Assembly (NCBI RefSeq): GCF_037975245.1
Contig: NC_092562.1
Coordinates: 14,641,521 to 14,705,520, forward strand
DNA from: Apostichopus japonicus
Taxonomy: Eukaryota; Echinodermata; Holothuroidea; Aspidochirotida; Stichopodidae
Direction of reading: 5' to 3'
Length of the DNA: 64,000 bases
Shown here: in pieces, positions 1 to 13,500 of the stretch
Layout: each line of letters starts with the position of its first letter
Numbering within the stretch: the stretch's first letter is position 1
Translations under genes and position numbers: made by a program
The notes under the pieces: model-generated
Told to the model about the DNA's origin: nothing
Databases searched by the model: none
The model's input: the letters and a program-made list of their open reading frames with translations, nothing else

Positions 1-270
1 GGTAATATAAATGTACCAAACTTACAGCTTGGAAATAGAAATGCGACAATTTAAATAGCATACTAGAGGCACCACATAAAGAGCACTGTGGGTAACAAGT
101 AGCAACTTTTATTTTGACAGTCACTTGAAAACTTTGTACAAAACAGCAATAGCTACGACCGAACACAACAGAAGGAAAAATAAAATTGTACAACAAGTAT
201 GCATTACAGCCGGGCTTCAACATTTCTACTGGTAAAGATATGAACAAACACGAACATACAAATATAGCCT

Positions 271-277
271 AAAAAAA
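271..277 (-). terminator. RNA polymerase III terminator of tRNA-Cys
   Basis: A run of seven A residues on the plus strand is a T7 run on the minus strand, starting about 10 nt after the tRNA 3' end. This is the usual form and distance of a Pol III terminator. Confidence 0.75.
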
Positions 278-286
278 CGAAAAGGA

Positions 287-358
287 AGGGGACACCCGGA
301 TTTGAACCAGGGACCTCTCGATCTGCAGTCGAATGCTCTACCACTGAGCTATATCCCC
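287..358 (-). tRNA. tRNA-Cys (anticodon GCA)
   Basis: Read on the minus strand, the sequence folds as a canonical cloverleaf. The 7-bp acceptor stem pairs GGGGATA with TGTCCCC (one G-U pair). The D arm is GCTC/GAGC. The five-pair anticodon stem holds the loop CTGCAGA, with anticodon GCA at plus-strand 324-326. The T arm is CCTGG/CCGGG around TTCAAAT. The internal promoter boxes TAGCTCAGTGG (A) and GGTTCAAATCC (B) are intact. The discriminator base is T (U73), as expected for tRNA-Cys, and no intron is present. It lies about 1 kb upstream of the DNAI3 start codon on the opposite strand and should be transcribed by RNA polymerase III. Confidence 0.96.
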
Positions 359-1332
359 GTACCACAATTAAAAGGTAATTCTAAAAATATATAAACAAAT
401 ATATTTTGGTCCAATGCATAAATAAGGGTGTTAAGAATATAACAAGTATATTTTTATGTTATAAGTTTGTTTTGGAGTATTCAGATATGGCATGTCATTT
501 TATTTGCGACTACCTATACTTAAGCGGGTCTACAATTACAGAATTTTAACATTAAAACGTACGTCACGTGACACCCATAGCAACAGGAGTGCGTATATAC
601 TACGCATATGTACGTACAGTTATGTACTAACGCTGTGCCGTTGTATATGATATCGTAAGTATGCACTAACGTTACAGTACGGATTCGTATTTCACGGACT
701 TAGCTCGATTTAAATTTGGAACACAATTGTTATTCAGGTTGTCCTGCCAATCCATTAGTGTAAAAGATAAGATGAAAATGTATTTAGGGGATGCACATTT
801 TTATATTTTCCTATCGTAGGCCTAGATGTAGATCAAGATGGCTTTCAATGTTGAACGTTTGATGATTGAGCCATTCAATTATACAAGGGCCAGTTCCACG
901 AACAGGAAAACTTACTCCCGGTTACTGTTTAGGCATAAATAAACCTTTGCTAGCTTATTAGACTTAGTAAGTTACTGTAGTAATTACATTCATTGCTCAT
1001 ATATGAAGGCATCTTGATCATTGAATGACTTTATGGGTTGTATTTCACATAGGAAACGTCTTTTTTATGCTTGTTGCTATGATTTTAGGTCTGTGAGTGT
1101 GAGGACCAGTTTGACTGAGTTCATGTGCTGTGACGTTTTGCAGGGCGGATCATGTAAGAAGCATCTTTTTGAATTTATATATAAGCAGACTCCCGGTTTA
1201 CCTTACACGTTTCTTTGGGGGGCATTGGATTGGATATCTTGGGCAAAAAACATGTTTCAGGATGAGGTGTTATAAACTTGAGCATTTGTATGTTTGGCTA
1301 TTCTTGACTAATCTTGTGATTGAATCTTGTAG
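359..1332. other. DNAI3 upstream region, presumed promoter and non-coding 5' exon
   Basis: No coding exon is visible between the tRNA and the first coding exon of DNAI3. A good acceptor (TTGTAG at 1327-1332) precedes the coding exon, so at least one non-coding 5' exon probably lies here or further left, but I cannot fix its ends. A short GC-richer patch around 560-590 contains an E-box palindrome and a CCATAGCAAC half-site (separate entry). Confidence 0.4.
564..584 (+). promoter_or_regulatory. E-box plus RFX X-box-like half-site
   Basis: TCACGTGA (564-571) contains the CACGTG E-box at 565-570. It is followed at once by CCATAGCAAC (575-584), which matches the right half of the RFX X-box (consensus GTNRCC-AT-RGYAAC). 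The left half is poor. RFX factors drive ciliary genes, and the next gene on this strand encodes an axonemal dynein chain, so a promoter role is plausible. The distance to the ATG is about 770 bp and the transcription start is unknown. Confidence 0.3.
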
Positions 1333-1352
1333 CCTTGAAGACACAGATAATA

Positions 1353-1551
1353 ATGGCAGACAAACCGGTTGATGCTAAAGGACCAGAAAAAGATTCAGAT
1401 AATAAAGAAGATATTAAACCAAAGAGCAAAGAGAGCACTCGACCTGAAAGCAAAGCTTCCAGCAGCTCTAAGACAGATGAAGAAAAGAAAACTGCGCCAA
1501 GAGTGAAAAGTGCAAAATCCAAAAAGGATGGCAAAAAAACTGGTGGTAAAG
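1353..1551 (+). CDS. DNAI3: DNAI3 coding exon 1 (start codon)
   Basis: Encodes residues 1-66, beginning MADKPVDAK. The peptide is low-complexity, rich in Lys, Ser, Glu and Asp, and probably disordered. The exon itself begins at 1333 after a TTGTAG acceptor. The frame stays open upstream to 1320, but the ATG at 1353 is the best start by context. Donor AAAG|GTAAGAAT; the exon ends in phase 1. Confidence 0.85.
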
Positions 1552-4500
1552 GTAAGAATGTTATATATAACCAGCATTTGCTGGTTTTCTCACATATGTG
1601 AGAGTGGTTTGTTTCTTAGCACCAGCTGGCAGTTACTTGATTCATCCTTCATTGCTAAATAATTGTCTTTAGTTTTTCTTTGTTTTAGTACTTTTCAACC
1701 TTAGTCTCCCTTTGCATGGTTTTGTAAAGAAGACATTGAACCAAAATACCAATTGTGCATATATGTGTTCTTGGAAAAGAAATTATGAAACAGAAAATGT
1801 GGTCCACAATGATGGTGAAATGTTTTCGAAAAATGGAGGAGACAAGAGCATTTTCAGTCTCTTTGACTGGAAACTGTGAGAGGAAATATTAGTTTAGCGT
1901 TAGGGGCAAATATAGTTAGATCCATTTTGTGATTTGAAGGAATATTATCTGGGTCAAGTACAATGACAACAAGAGGGCAATCCATGGAGTTGCATATCTC
2001 ATCTCCTTCATGACTTTACTCTTGGCATCTAACTTGATGAAAAAGTATGCCATTTGTTCACACAGTTAGTTTGAATTTGAAGAGAATTACGGTGTAGCAG
2101 GAGTTCATGACACACCCTTTTTTGCACAGTTCAGGCCAAATTGACCTCAGTTGACAGTTGACCTCCACCCATGACAACACATAAGTACTATTTTAAAACT
2201 GTTGCATCATTTTCAACATATCTTGTGGTTAATGCCTTTTCCTATGTGTTGACAAGCAGAAAATGGCTAAAAACCAAATTTTAGGTTTATTGACCTCTGA
2301 CCTTAGATCTATATGACGTCATCAATCATATCAGGCACAAGTTTACATGATCAGACAACTATCCACCAAGTTTGTACTTGATCGGACTTACGGTCTTGGA
2401 AGAGATCGTGACACACTATTTTGCAAAATTAAGGCCAATTAGACCACAGCTCTAAATTAACACATAAATTGGTCCTATTTTGAAATTGTCTCATCATTTT
2501 CTAAACATATGTTGTGGTTTAATTACTTTTTCGTACAAGTAAAAAAATGGTTGAAAACCAATATTTAAGGCTTTTGACCTTTGGCCTAGATGACGTCATC
2601 AATCACACAGGCACAAGTTTAAATGGTCAGGCACCTACTGTACCCACCAAGTTTGAATTTGATCAGACTTACGGTTTAGGAGATTGCAACACAGTATTTT
2701 GCACAATTTCCCAATTTGACCTTTGGCCTCAATTGAACTTTCAACCGACCCTGAACAAGTAAATCTGTCCTACTTTAAAGTTCCTCTAATCATTCTCTAC
2801 ATATCTTATGGTTTAATGCCTTTCCCAGCTTTTTGACAAGCAGAAAATGGCTAAAACCAATTTTAGGTTTCTTGACCTTTGACCTATGACGTCATTAATC
2901 ATGCAGGCATGATTTTACATGGTCAGGCACCTACCCACCAACTTTGAACTTGATCAGACTTTCGGTCTAGGAGGGAATGGGAAGATAATGGTAAAAAGCT
3001 CTCTGTTATAATACTATGGTTCCTCAGTGTGTACAAATTTGCTATGCATCTTTGCACTTTTATAGCAATTTGGCCATTATGATGTGCATAATATGCTAAT
3101 TTTGTTACGTAACCTGTACGACAGTGGACTTACATTCTAAATACTCATTTATTTTTCCTATATTGATCTCTGTATATATAGTGGTTCTGGGTATGCCATA
3201 AGTAAAGTACAGATACAGTGACCTATATTGAAACATGAAGTTGTTTTGCTACAAAGTGTGTACAATCCTTGACAAAGAAAGTTACTTTGTTTGGAAATAT
3301 TGACAATTTTGTCATCTACCAACAGGTAACACCAAGTCAAAACCAGCAGAACCAAAGGAAGAGTCAACTGAAAAAGATGGCGGTAAAGGTTTTCAATTTT
3401 GCACTTTAGACAAAAACAAGAGCTACTTTTATCAACTAGACAATTTTACTGTAAAATTTTAGTGGTCAAGAAAGTTGGAGGTTTTTAAGAGAGTTAACTT
3501 TGAGTGCTTGCTACTCATTAGTATAATCTGTTTGTTATAGAAGTGACATATAATAGATGGTTAACCTCCAACAATTCGTAATATTACATACAAAATTCTT
3601 AGGTGCTTTGCTTCCTGTGATTTCCATTGTATCATATTTTGTATGAAAATCTTACTCTGCAGCCATTTTTGCTCCAAATGAACAACCTGCATGGATTAGT
3701 ATAAAACTTGGGGCTTTAAGGAACCTTTAGCTTCTAAATCTTATCTCTCTTTATAGTGCATGGAAATTCTTACATCTAGGGCTTCAGTATGATCATTTGT
3801 AATCTTATTTTGAGTGGGACTCGTTATTATTGGTCGACCACATGCCAAAAACCTACTTCAATACAATTACATCTCATATTTGGTTGTTATAGTTATCCTA
3901 CTGACGTACAGTACTTCCCAAGTGCCAAGGGAGTACATGCCCTTTAAAAAGGCCACATCTCACAAGCAGTGACAATGATGACAGAGCTGTGTCATCATAA
4001 CCTGTGATTTTATAACCAATCAATCCATCCAATATTTAGTATTATTCAGTGAATTATATGAACTACATTTAAATAACAAAATCCAGGTAAACATCGCCCA
4101 GGTATCCCTTAACAGCAGTAAAAACCTGGGATATTTTGGCATGTTGTGACTGGAAATTGTCTCGAGATACATAAAATTCATAAAAAAGTGTGGAAAAGAG
4201 TGGATAATCATGTACGCTGTCCAATAATAGTGTTGTTTGCTATCACAATGGGCGGTACAGTGTCCTTTATAATAGAACTGTGCATTGCTCTGTTTTATAC
4301 CCTTTTCTGCCTCTGTTGTATAATTTATTGAAACTGTGAGCAAACTCGTAACATACAGAGATTAAAATGTGAAACATTTGTGCATTTATATTATATAACA
4401 ATGAATGGTATGATATGTAGTATTTTGGTCCATATGTATATATTCGGGCATCTAACATAGAAGTTTTGGATAATCCTATGACTAAGTTTACTTACCATTA

Positions 4501-7500
4501 AATTTTCCTTGCATAAATTGCCCTTTGAATTGTCCATAATGCCATAAAAATCAGTATTGATAATTATTTTATTTTTATTTTATTACTATTTTCTTCCTCC
4601 TGTTAATTTTCAGGTGGGCAGGATTCCATGATCCCACTTTTCATATCATCGAAAAGTCAAGAAATTTTCCAGTGTGTGGCAGATGAGCATGTCACAGAGG
4701 ATAATCCCCACAAGCTTATCCCCAAAGATGCCATCATTCAAGACATGAGAGAAAGAGCAGCTGTTTCAGACTTCCATCCAGTGAAGCAGCTGATACTGGT
4801 AGGTTTTGCAGTTATGTTAGCCTATATTGGTTCCCAGAAAGATGTTTGATCTATGTCCTAGTCATCTGCCTCTTGATTTGACTTATACATTTCTGACAAG
4901 CTGAATAGGAATATCATATTACCTTGTGATTAATGTAAACTAAGAATTTCCAAAATATTTGTGAAAAAGATGTTTCCAATATAAAGCTTTATTAACTCGC
5001 AATTTATTTGGCATATATTTATTTCTTTGCATTCCAATCACTAACTGTGAAGAACTTTGCCCACTGCCAAACTTCTTGCCATATATTTGTATCTGTTGTA
5101 GCAGGCAATACAGTCTGGTTCACTTTGTTTGCTCACTTACCTGTCTCCTCATAGCAACTGCACACTTGTTCTACCCTTAGTGATTGACCAGTCATCTCCC
5201 CTCAACACATCCTCCTCCTCCTTAATCTACCACCCAAAATGTCTATTAGTGTTCTCATATGTGCTTTCAGAGTGACAGGTAAGAGTGGGAGGTCAAATGT
5301 CAGCAGGTTACCGTGGTCACTCTCAATAGCTAAATGCGAGAGTGCAACAGCTATGAGTAACCCTTGAAGTCCGCTATAATTTTCTTGACATAAATAACAT
5401 TTAGTTTAATTACATGAAGTCAATTTCTTGGATATATATGTGGGTTTTTTTTGTATATTTTGCTATCGGGTAGACAACAAATATACAGCCTTTGAATCAT
5501 ATCTTTAACATTTCGACTGGTATTTTACAGGACTATCCTGCCGATGAGATACTGTTGATCTACGATGCCGACTTCAAATACGGACAAAATTTTGTCCTGG
5601 TCAGTTCTGATGAGGAGAAACAGAGGATTTTGAACGTAAGTGACGAAGAATTACCTAAACAGAAACTGGCTAAAACTTATTCAAACAAATTTTTGAACAC
5701 TTGATAACTGTAGAGGCAGGCATCACTCTGAGCTGGCCAAATTTCATCCTGAAACAGGTTTTCATCTCGAAGTGTGGCAATGCCGACACAAAAACATATA
5801 TAACGTGTTATTTTTGCATTTGTGCCGGTGTTCTTCATCAATAAAATTTTCTCCGAGCTGATAGCTCTGTTTTGGCAAGGAGAATTTTATCACAGGAATT
5901 TTTCTGGACACTGCTATTTAAATTTACCAGTTTAACTCTAAAATTTTATGTTTTCTTTCTGTGTTTTTTCTTTGTTTTGGATGTAGCCTGTTGTTGAACA
6001 AGCAGAAGATGGCTCTCCGACAGGGGAAGAAGGTGAGGCAGTGGAGGAAATAGACCCAGTGGTGTATCAGTACGTACCACCAGAACCAAAGGAGTGGGTA
6101 TCCCTTGGTAGTGAGAAAGAAATTGAAGAATCTTCTTGGAAGGAGACAGAGCAAAAGGTAGTATTATTATTACTCTTTAGATTTCTTTTGATCAAAGATC
6201 TGTGAAGCTGAGTTCAAGTTCTCAGCACAATTAATTTCTATTCTATATTTTTCCTTCTTGTTCTTGTTTTCATTGAATTTCTATCGGTAAATATAAAACC
6301 AAGTTTTAAAAAGGAGTGAAATCACACACACATACAACAATATCAAACTCTGTATATATTTAGAATCACAGTCTAGTTAATTTACAAAGTTTCAGACAGA
6401 ATAGAAATGATTTGTGTAAAACACAGTCCCCCATTTTGAAATGCTACTGCGTAGCCTTTGGTAAAAACTAGTACTCATACCTTAAAAGTTTTACTAAATT
6501 GTTTTGTTAAAATTTGGCAGTATGTGCTCTTCTCTGATTTTGAAATTTTGTTGCTAAATGGGCTTTAATACAGTTTCTGAGGTCAATTGCTAACCAAGAT
6601 TATGGCTTACAGGGATAAGCACGAAATTGGGTATGAATGTCGTGCACTGGAATTGAAATCCAAAGGTTCAATCTCCCGTTAAATATGGGGATTGTTTGAA
6701 ATTATCAATTCTGCAAAGTTGCTCTAGAGATATGTTTATAAGGATTATATGGAGGAGGATTAATTTATACTTTTTACCTCAACTGACCTTCTACTTTCAG
6801 ATCTTGAGAAATCTTGAAAATCTTGAGAGAAAAAAAGTCTTGAGAAATTAACTATTAATAGATATTTTACTATTTGTTATATATAACCACTTCATCATGA
6901 TGTTAGAACAAACTCCCATTTTCTAATGAAATAATAAGTTTATTAATGCTCTCAAACAACCTTTGGAAGTACTAGTCCTCATACACAAACACAAATACCA
7001 GCAATACAATTTTTAGCAATCATCCTTCTCCTCTTAATCTCTTCGTTACAAGATTCGCATCACGATCAGGCGTGCAAGGCGTGAGTTTGGAGGCGCCCTC
7101 AGTTTCTCAGACAGAAACGCTGATGATGCCAAGGATGGCTACATCGAGTGTGTCCCTTTCGAAGACAAGAGCTTCAGTCTCAAGATAATGGAACTGGACA
7201 AAGACGTCCAGGCTGTCTCAACTTATACGGACCAAGGAAGTCAAACAGTGTGGTAAGGCAAACAGTGGTATATGTAGCTGCTATAAAAAGAAATTCATTT
7301 GGATATAACAACAAAAAAACTGGAAATTATCTCTTTGGTGACAACTTGAATTTTCCTGTCCATCCAGAGTTAAATTTCCTTGGTTTGTTGATAATAGCCC
7401 TTGGTCTTGAGTACTTTCAATGTAACATGGATTGATACTCAAAGGAATATAGAGTTTTAAGGTATTCAAAGTTGAAGATTATTTGGACTGTTGAAAGTTC

Positions 7501-10500
7501 AAAGAGAGACTGAAGTTTTGATCCTTACAGGGTTTTCTTCAAAGGCACACACTATACAAACACTAGGACAGATGGATTCATTTATACAAAGACTACCAAC
7601 TACGGCGAATCAAATTTCAACATGTTTAATGTCTCACCAATGTAACATGGTATGAAGCTGAGAGCTGGACCGATCTTCTTGACTTCATCGTTAGTTCTGT
7701 TTGATACTGTGTATATTCTTTAAATCTTCGACATCATTAGTCTGTTGATAAGCATGTCAGGGAATTTGAAGGATATTAATTTCTTTTGTTCTTATACCAA
7801 AACCCTTGTATCCTTCAATTTTATTCTTCCTATTCTTTGTACTATTTTTTTTTCTTCTAGTATTGTTGCCTTGTTATTTCAGGAAACATACTTGCATTGT
7901 CTTGTTATTTCAGGAAACATACTTGCATTGACATCCTTGCATTGTCTGGTTATTCAGGAAACATACTTGCATTGTCTTGTTATTTCAGGAAACATCCTTG
8001 CATTGTTTTGTTATTTCAGGAAACATACTTGCATTGTCTTGTTATTTCAGGAAACATCCTTGCATTGTTTTGTTATTTCAGGAAACATACTTTCATTGTC
8101 TTGTTATTCAGGAAACATCCTTGCATTGTCTTGTTATTTCAGGAAACATCCTTGCATTGTCTTGTAATTTCAGGAAACATACTTGCATTGTCTTGTTATT
8201 TCAGGAAACATCCGTGCAACAAGTACACACAGTATGCCCCAAGAGAGCTCACTGAAGAAGAACAGAAGAATCTTCTCTCATCGGAGACATTATACAATTT
8301 CTTGGATCGGGTGACACCAAGGTACGGTCTCTTGTGTGGTCATTCTTTTTCTCATTTTTTTTATGACATTCTTTAAACTTAGAGAATAGATGCTTCATGT
8401 TTCTGTTATTGTCTAATGCAATGTCCTGTTCACAAACATAAAAATTAGCTAATTTGTAGGTACCATGAAGAATGAACAGGGGTTATTTGCAGTGATTATT
8501 TCTCTATAGGAGAATTTTACGAGGTAAAATCTGTAATTTCTGATTATTATTTTATCAGTTTATATAGTCTTAAATTGTTAACTTGATCCTACACAATAGA
8601 AGCTTGCCTCTTTTATTACCCATCATAACTTGAACTATTTCTTAATATTTCTGCTACTGGTGTATCTTCTTCTGTCGCAAAGTAATTGGAAATATGAATC
8701 CCCCCCAAAATGATCAACTGTTTAGCATTCATCTTAGTGCAGAACCAAGGGTAACCATGTAGGTGCCATGAAGGATGACCAGGGTTATTGATAATTAGTG
8801 CACTCTATAGGAGTATATATATTAAAGGTACATCTGTCAGTTTGAGAATCAGTTTGGACAGTCTGATTTCAGTATGTTGTTAAAGTCATTCATGTTATTG
8901 CATTATAGAATAAAACTTGCAGGTTTTAGTACTTATCTAAATTTAAAAATATCTCTATACCTTTATACTAACTTCTTCTGTGTCAAAGGAATTATACATA
9001 TGAATCCCACTCCTTCTGCTCCTCTCCCCCCCCCCCCCCCGCCCACAAACAAATATCATGTGCGCTGCATTTATTTCAATTTTTTCCTGTATGTTTAAAA
9101 CCGTGACTTAATCGTTTGTCATGTTGTCATTATTGCTCCAAATTTTGATTCTGAACTTGATTCATTTTTTGTCTGTATTCTTCTTGATATTAAAATACCG
9201 TACCATAACTATATAGTTTATGTAACTTGGTTAGTCAAGTTTCAAATAACGAGGTAAAAGTAAAAAATTTCTTAATTTTTTTTTTTTTTGGCTACAGATT
9301 TGAATTAGCTTTACAGCAAAATGATATCATGGATGTGTTCAGAGACGACTGGAAGGAGCTCGGCAATGAAGACGATACATTTGGCAGCAAGTCAGACAAC
9401 CACTTAAAAGTAAAGCTTTTGTTTAACTGAAATTTATCTGTACATTTATATTTCCAGTTGATAGTTTTCTACATAAAATGCACAGATCAGGTAAATTAAC
9501 CTAATATGTGGCTTACGATGTATGTTTGTCATTCAACTCCCTCCCATGGCCCTCTCCCTTTCCCCATCCTCATCAAATTTCAAAATTAACCACAGCCCTC
9601 CCTTCCCACCTTCAAGAAACTTTGTCATGGTTTATCTCCCCAACCACTATACCCCAACCACCCTACAGCCACCACCCCTCACCTTCCCTTTACTTTCCAC
9701 AAGTATAGCTATTGGCTCTATACAAGGATCTAGTCGTAATGTAAATGTAAGGACATATCCCTCCTTGTTCACCCCCCCCCCTCCCCATGACAAAAGGAGG
9801 GAATGTAGCCATTTTTTTATGTTTTAGGGACATTGTTCTACAAACCATTTCCTGTCATAACTATTTTCTCTATACAACAGAGATCCAGGTTTGATGTAAA
9901 TATTGTGACATATCTCCCCAACTCCCATACAAATAAAGGATGGGAGTATAAACCATATATATATTTTGCTTTGATAAACAACAGTGTTCCAAACAGCATT
10001 TCCATACATGTAAATATCCTTTTGCCCCTGTAAAAACAAAGATCCAGATGGGATCTAAAATACCCTGTGCTCTAAGTGACTTAACATTTATTTCTCTTTT
10101 GCCACTTAAAACAGGAGTACCAGTCCTTCACCGATCTCCAGTTCAGCCGTGATAAAGTTTTGACTTGTATCGCATGGCACCCCTCGATCAAGGGCATCAT
10201 CGCCGTCTCATGCGCTGAGAAGATGACCTACGATGAGAGGGTGGATAACTCTTCCAGGATCATCATGACCCAATCTCTCATCCTCATCTGGAGTTTTTCA
10301 GATCCAATCCATCCTCAGGTAAGAGCTCTCACCAAGCCTCGAATCAGCCCAGGGTATTCCTTAGTCGTGTGGGATGATCGCAAATAATAAAATCTGTAAC
10401 CTTGAAGCAGCTGGTAAATTTGTGTCTACCAGCATGCTAGGACTTAGACGCGAAATACCTTGTGCTCACTGCTTATTGACATTATAGTCAGCATATTGCA

Positions 10501-13500
10501 AATTTAACATCTCACCCCCACCTAAGCCTACATCCACTTCATATCTTTATAGTCTAAATTGTATGTAAAACCATGGCTTTTTAATATCATATTTTTCTTA
10601 AACTAAAATATATATCTTGTGATGTTTTTGCCAGTTTGCTGGCTTCCTTCCCATCAGATTCACTCACATTATACGTGCAATGTGTTCTAAGAAATCTATA
10701 AAGTTTTTCTTCATTTCCAAAAGGGTGCACTTAGCTGGTAATTGCTATACCAGTAACACCCCTGACTCTTATTTTGCAAACTAAGCCACAACTATTCTCA
10801 AGCTTATGTATTGTGCAGAAAGTTACACTGCAAATGCAAACCAAGATAATTTAAGATCCAACCTAATATCTGTCTCATTACTTGCCTTAACGTTATCAAA
10901 TTTTGTCTTCTTTCCATCAAAAGAGAATTTTTAGTATGAAGATATAAAGAAAATCTTTGCAATTTTTAGTTGTATTTTTTTTGTTGTAATGAAGTTGCTT
11001 TTTTTGCTCTTTTATTATTGAAGATTCTTTCTGTTTCAAGTTCAACCCGACAGACCCGAACATTATAGCTGGTGGATGCATCAATGGACAGATCGTTCTC
11101 TGGGACATCAGCAAATACGTGGACAGATTAAAAAACACCCAGAGGGGGAAACAGAGCAAGAAGAATGCCATGCTGAATGTGGTAAGAGTTTTGGTGACCA
11201 GAAATTGAGCTTGAAAAATGGCATGGCAAAAGCAGTTATTTTTAATGGTACTGTAGCATAGCCAAGACCCAACAGACACAAACCAGACATAAAACAATTT
11301 TCAAAACTTTTTATAGCAATTTCCTTGTTTTTTGTTTTGTCTTTTTTTTTTTGTCTTTTACATCTATGGGATGATTTTCAGATCACAAAGTTTGACATTT
11401 TATCTGTGGAGTAGTCTTGAAAATGTTGAAGAAAATGATTACCAAAAAAAATATATGCAACATACTTTTAACTGCTGCTAGATTTTGCCACATTAAAATA
11501 GCTCTAATTATTTTTGTAAACTATTTAATAAATGTAGAATCTTATGTCTAGTGTGTTGTATAATATGTTAGATAGTTTATCATGTGTCTAAGTAGCTTTC
11601 CTTAAAGATGTATTTTTGAGGGAAGTAAAGTTGAAAGCATTTACCTATTACCTTTAACATCAGATATACTCTGTTGGCCGAACAAACACCAACCCGACCT
11701 TATACCCGTATATATGGTATTAATCTCTCAAATGCATACTCTCTATACATTCCCCCCTTCACCTCGCCCTCACCCAAGACCGTTCACCTCCACAATCGAC
11801 ACAATTCAATCAGTAATTGCGTATCCTCTTCTACCTTTTATTGTTCTGGTAAGTTTCGTATTTGCTAACGTCTCCTTGGCAGCATTTGTAAAGCAATGAA
11901 GAGAGAATATCATTCAAGCTCTCTTCATAATTGCATTAAATATTTGCTCAAGCTATACTTTTAAGTGTCATCGTAAATCGCCTGTAACTCTATATTTCAC
12001 CTTTATGCATTTCAAGCGCTATGGTCGAGGCCGAGAGAAGGTAAAATTTGTACCGGAAAATTTGTCATATTCCTTTGTGTGAATCTTGAGGTGTCTTGTA
12101 GAATAGTGTGTAGAATTTCTTCTCGTTTTTTCCTTCAATTTTCTTAATATTATTGATATCAATTTTTGTGCCTCAAATAAGGAGATGGAGACAACTTTTT
12201 TGTCTGTTAAGAGCATCTCATTATTAAGTTACCATTGGCATGGTTCCCACACCGATTGGAAAAGTTTGGAAAAAGTAAGGGAAATAAAAAAAAACTAGGT
12301 CTTGAAAGTCCTTGAATTTTGAAGTTTAGTCTGGAAAAGTAAGGAAAATCTTTGTTTGAACACATTTTAGCTGATGTGATTTACACAAGTGAGGGTTTTA
12401 CGAAGTTTAAGATATAAAATCAAGCTTTGTTGCAAAATGGCTACAGCATCTTCTTGGCTCTTTGAATGTTCCCTTCACCAAAACATTAACAAAAAGGGGA
12501 ATAATGAACATTTTGCAGGAGATAAAACTGTTAGGGCTTAATATAGGTAGCTGGACATTAGATCCCCATTAACTGTACCCTTCAAAAAGAACAGTAAGAC
12601 GTGTGTGGTCTTGAAAAGATGTTGCCATTAAAGAGCAGGAATGCATTGGTCATAGACTATTGAAGAAAAAAACCTAGGAAAATAGCTGACTAACATTTTC
12701 TGCTGCCTCTCCTACTGTCCTACATACTATAGCTCCATAAGTGCTATAAACCAGGGTGGAAGCTACATCAGTACATAGTCTTCATCATTTAACAGGAGGT
12801 TGAAGTTGATATTGAAATATTTCTTTTACCACATGGAAGCTAAATGTTAGAAAGTTAGCTGATTATTCCATAGACGATTTGACATTCTTGTAAGGTTGGT
12901 TGTTAAACAAGACGATTGCACAGTCAATGATAGGTTTGACTGATTGCTTAAATTACTATGAAGAATACTGTTTGATTGTTTGACAAGAAGTTACATCATC
13001 TCAGGTCATCTGACCAAACTACTACACGGCCCTGATTCTATGATAGGAGACCTGAATGACTCGTCTGGTTATTATAATATATTATTATTACATTCATTTC
13101 TATATCTAGTAATCAAGATAACGTCAAAGTATCGGGGGTGAGGGGGAACCCGCCGATAAATCAATGTTCAATAGATCTTGAACTGGCTTGCATTATGATG
13201 TGAGTAGAGAACAACATTCATGAAAAGCAGGATTGAGTAATTTCGTTTCACTACTTAACATAGATTGGGTGAAAGTAAAACATGGATGATGTCGTCTTTT
13301 GAGCAGCATGTCGTGAATAAACATGTGCTATTTTCCGTCAAGCAATCGACCATGTATTTAACAGCTTGAGGAACGAAACGAGACATATACGCCAGTTATT
13401 CTCATGTACTGTAGTCACTATTATTCTGTTCTTCAAGTAGTGTTCCTTTTTATATTATTTTCCCTTAAATTTTGATGGTCTATTCAATAATTTTTTTTTT

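Noticed and set aside
7745-8376. Overlapping open frames of 92-159 codons
   Set aside because: They arise because the 31-bp minisatellite unit lacks stops in every frame. Only the last part (8205-8321) is a supported exon.
12239-12700. Full transposon beginning ATGGTTCCCACAC
   Set aside because: The expected inverted end (GTGTGGGAACC) was not found downstream, so only a fragment can be claimed.
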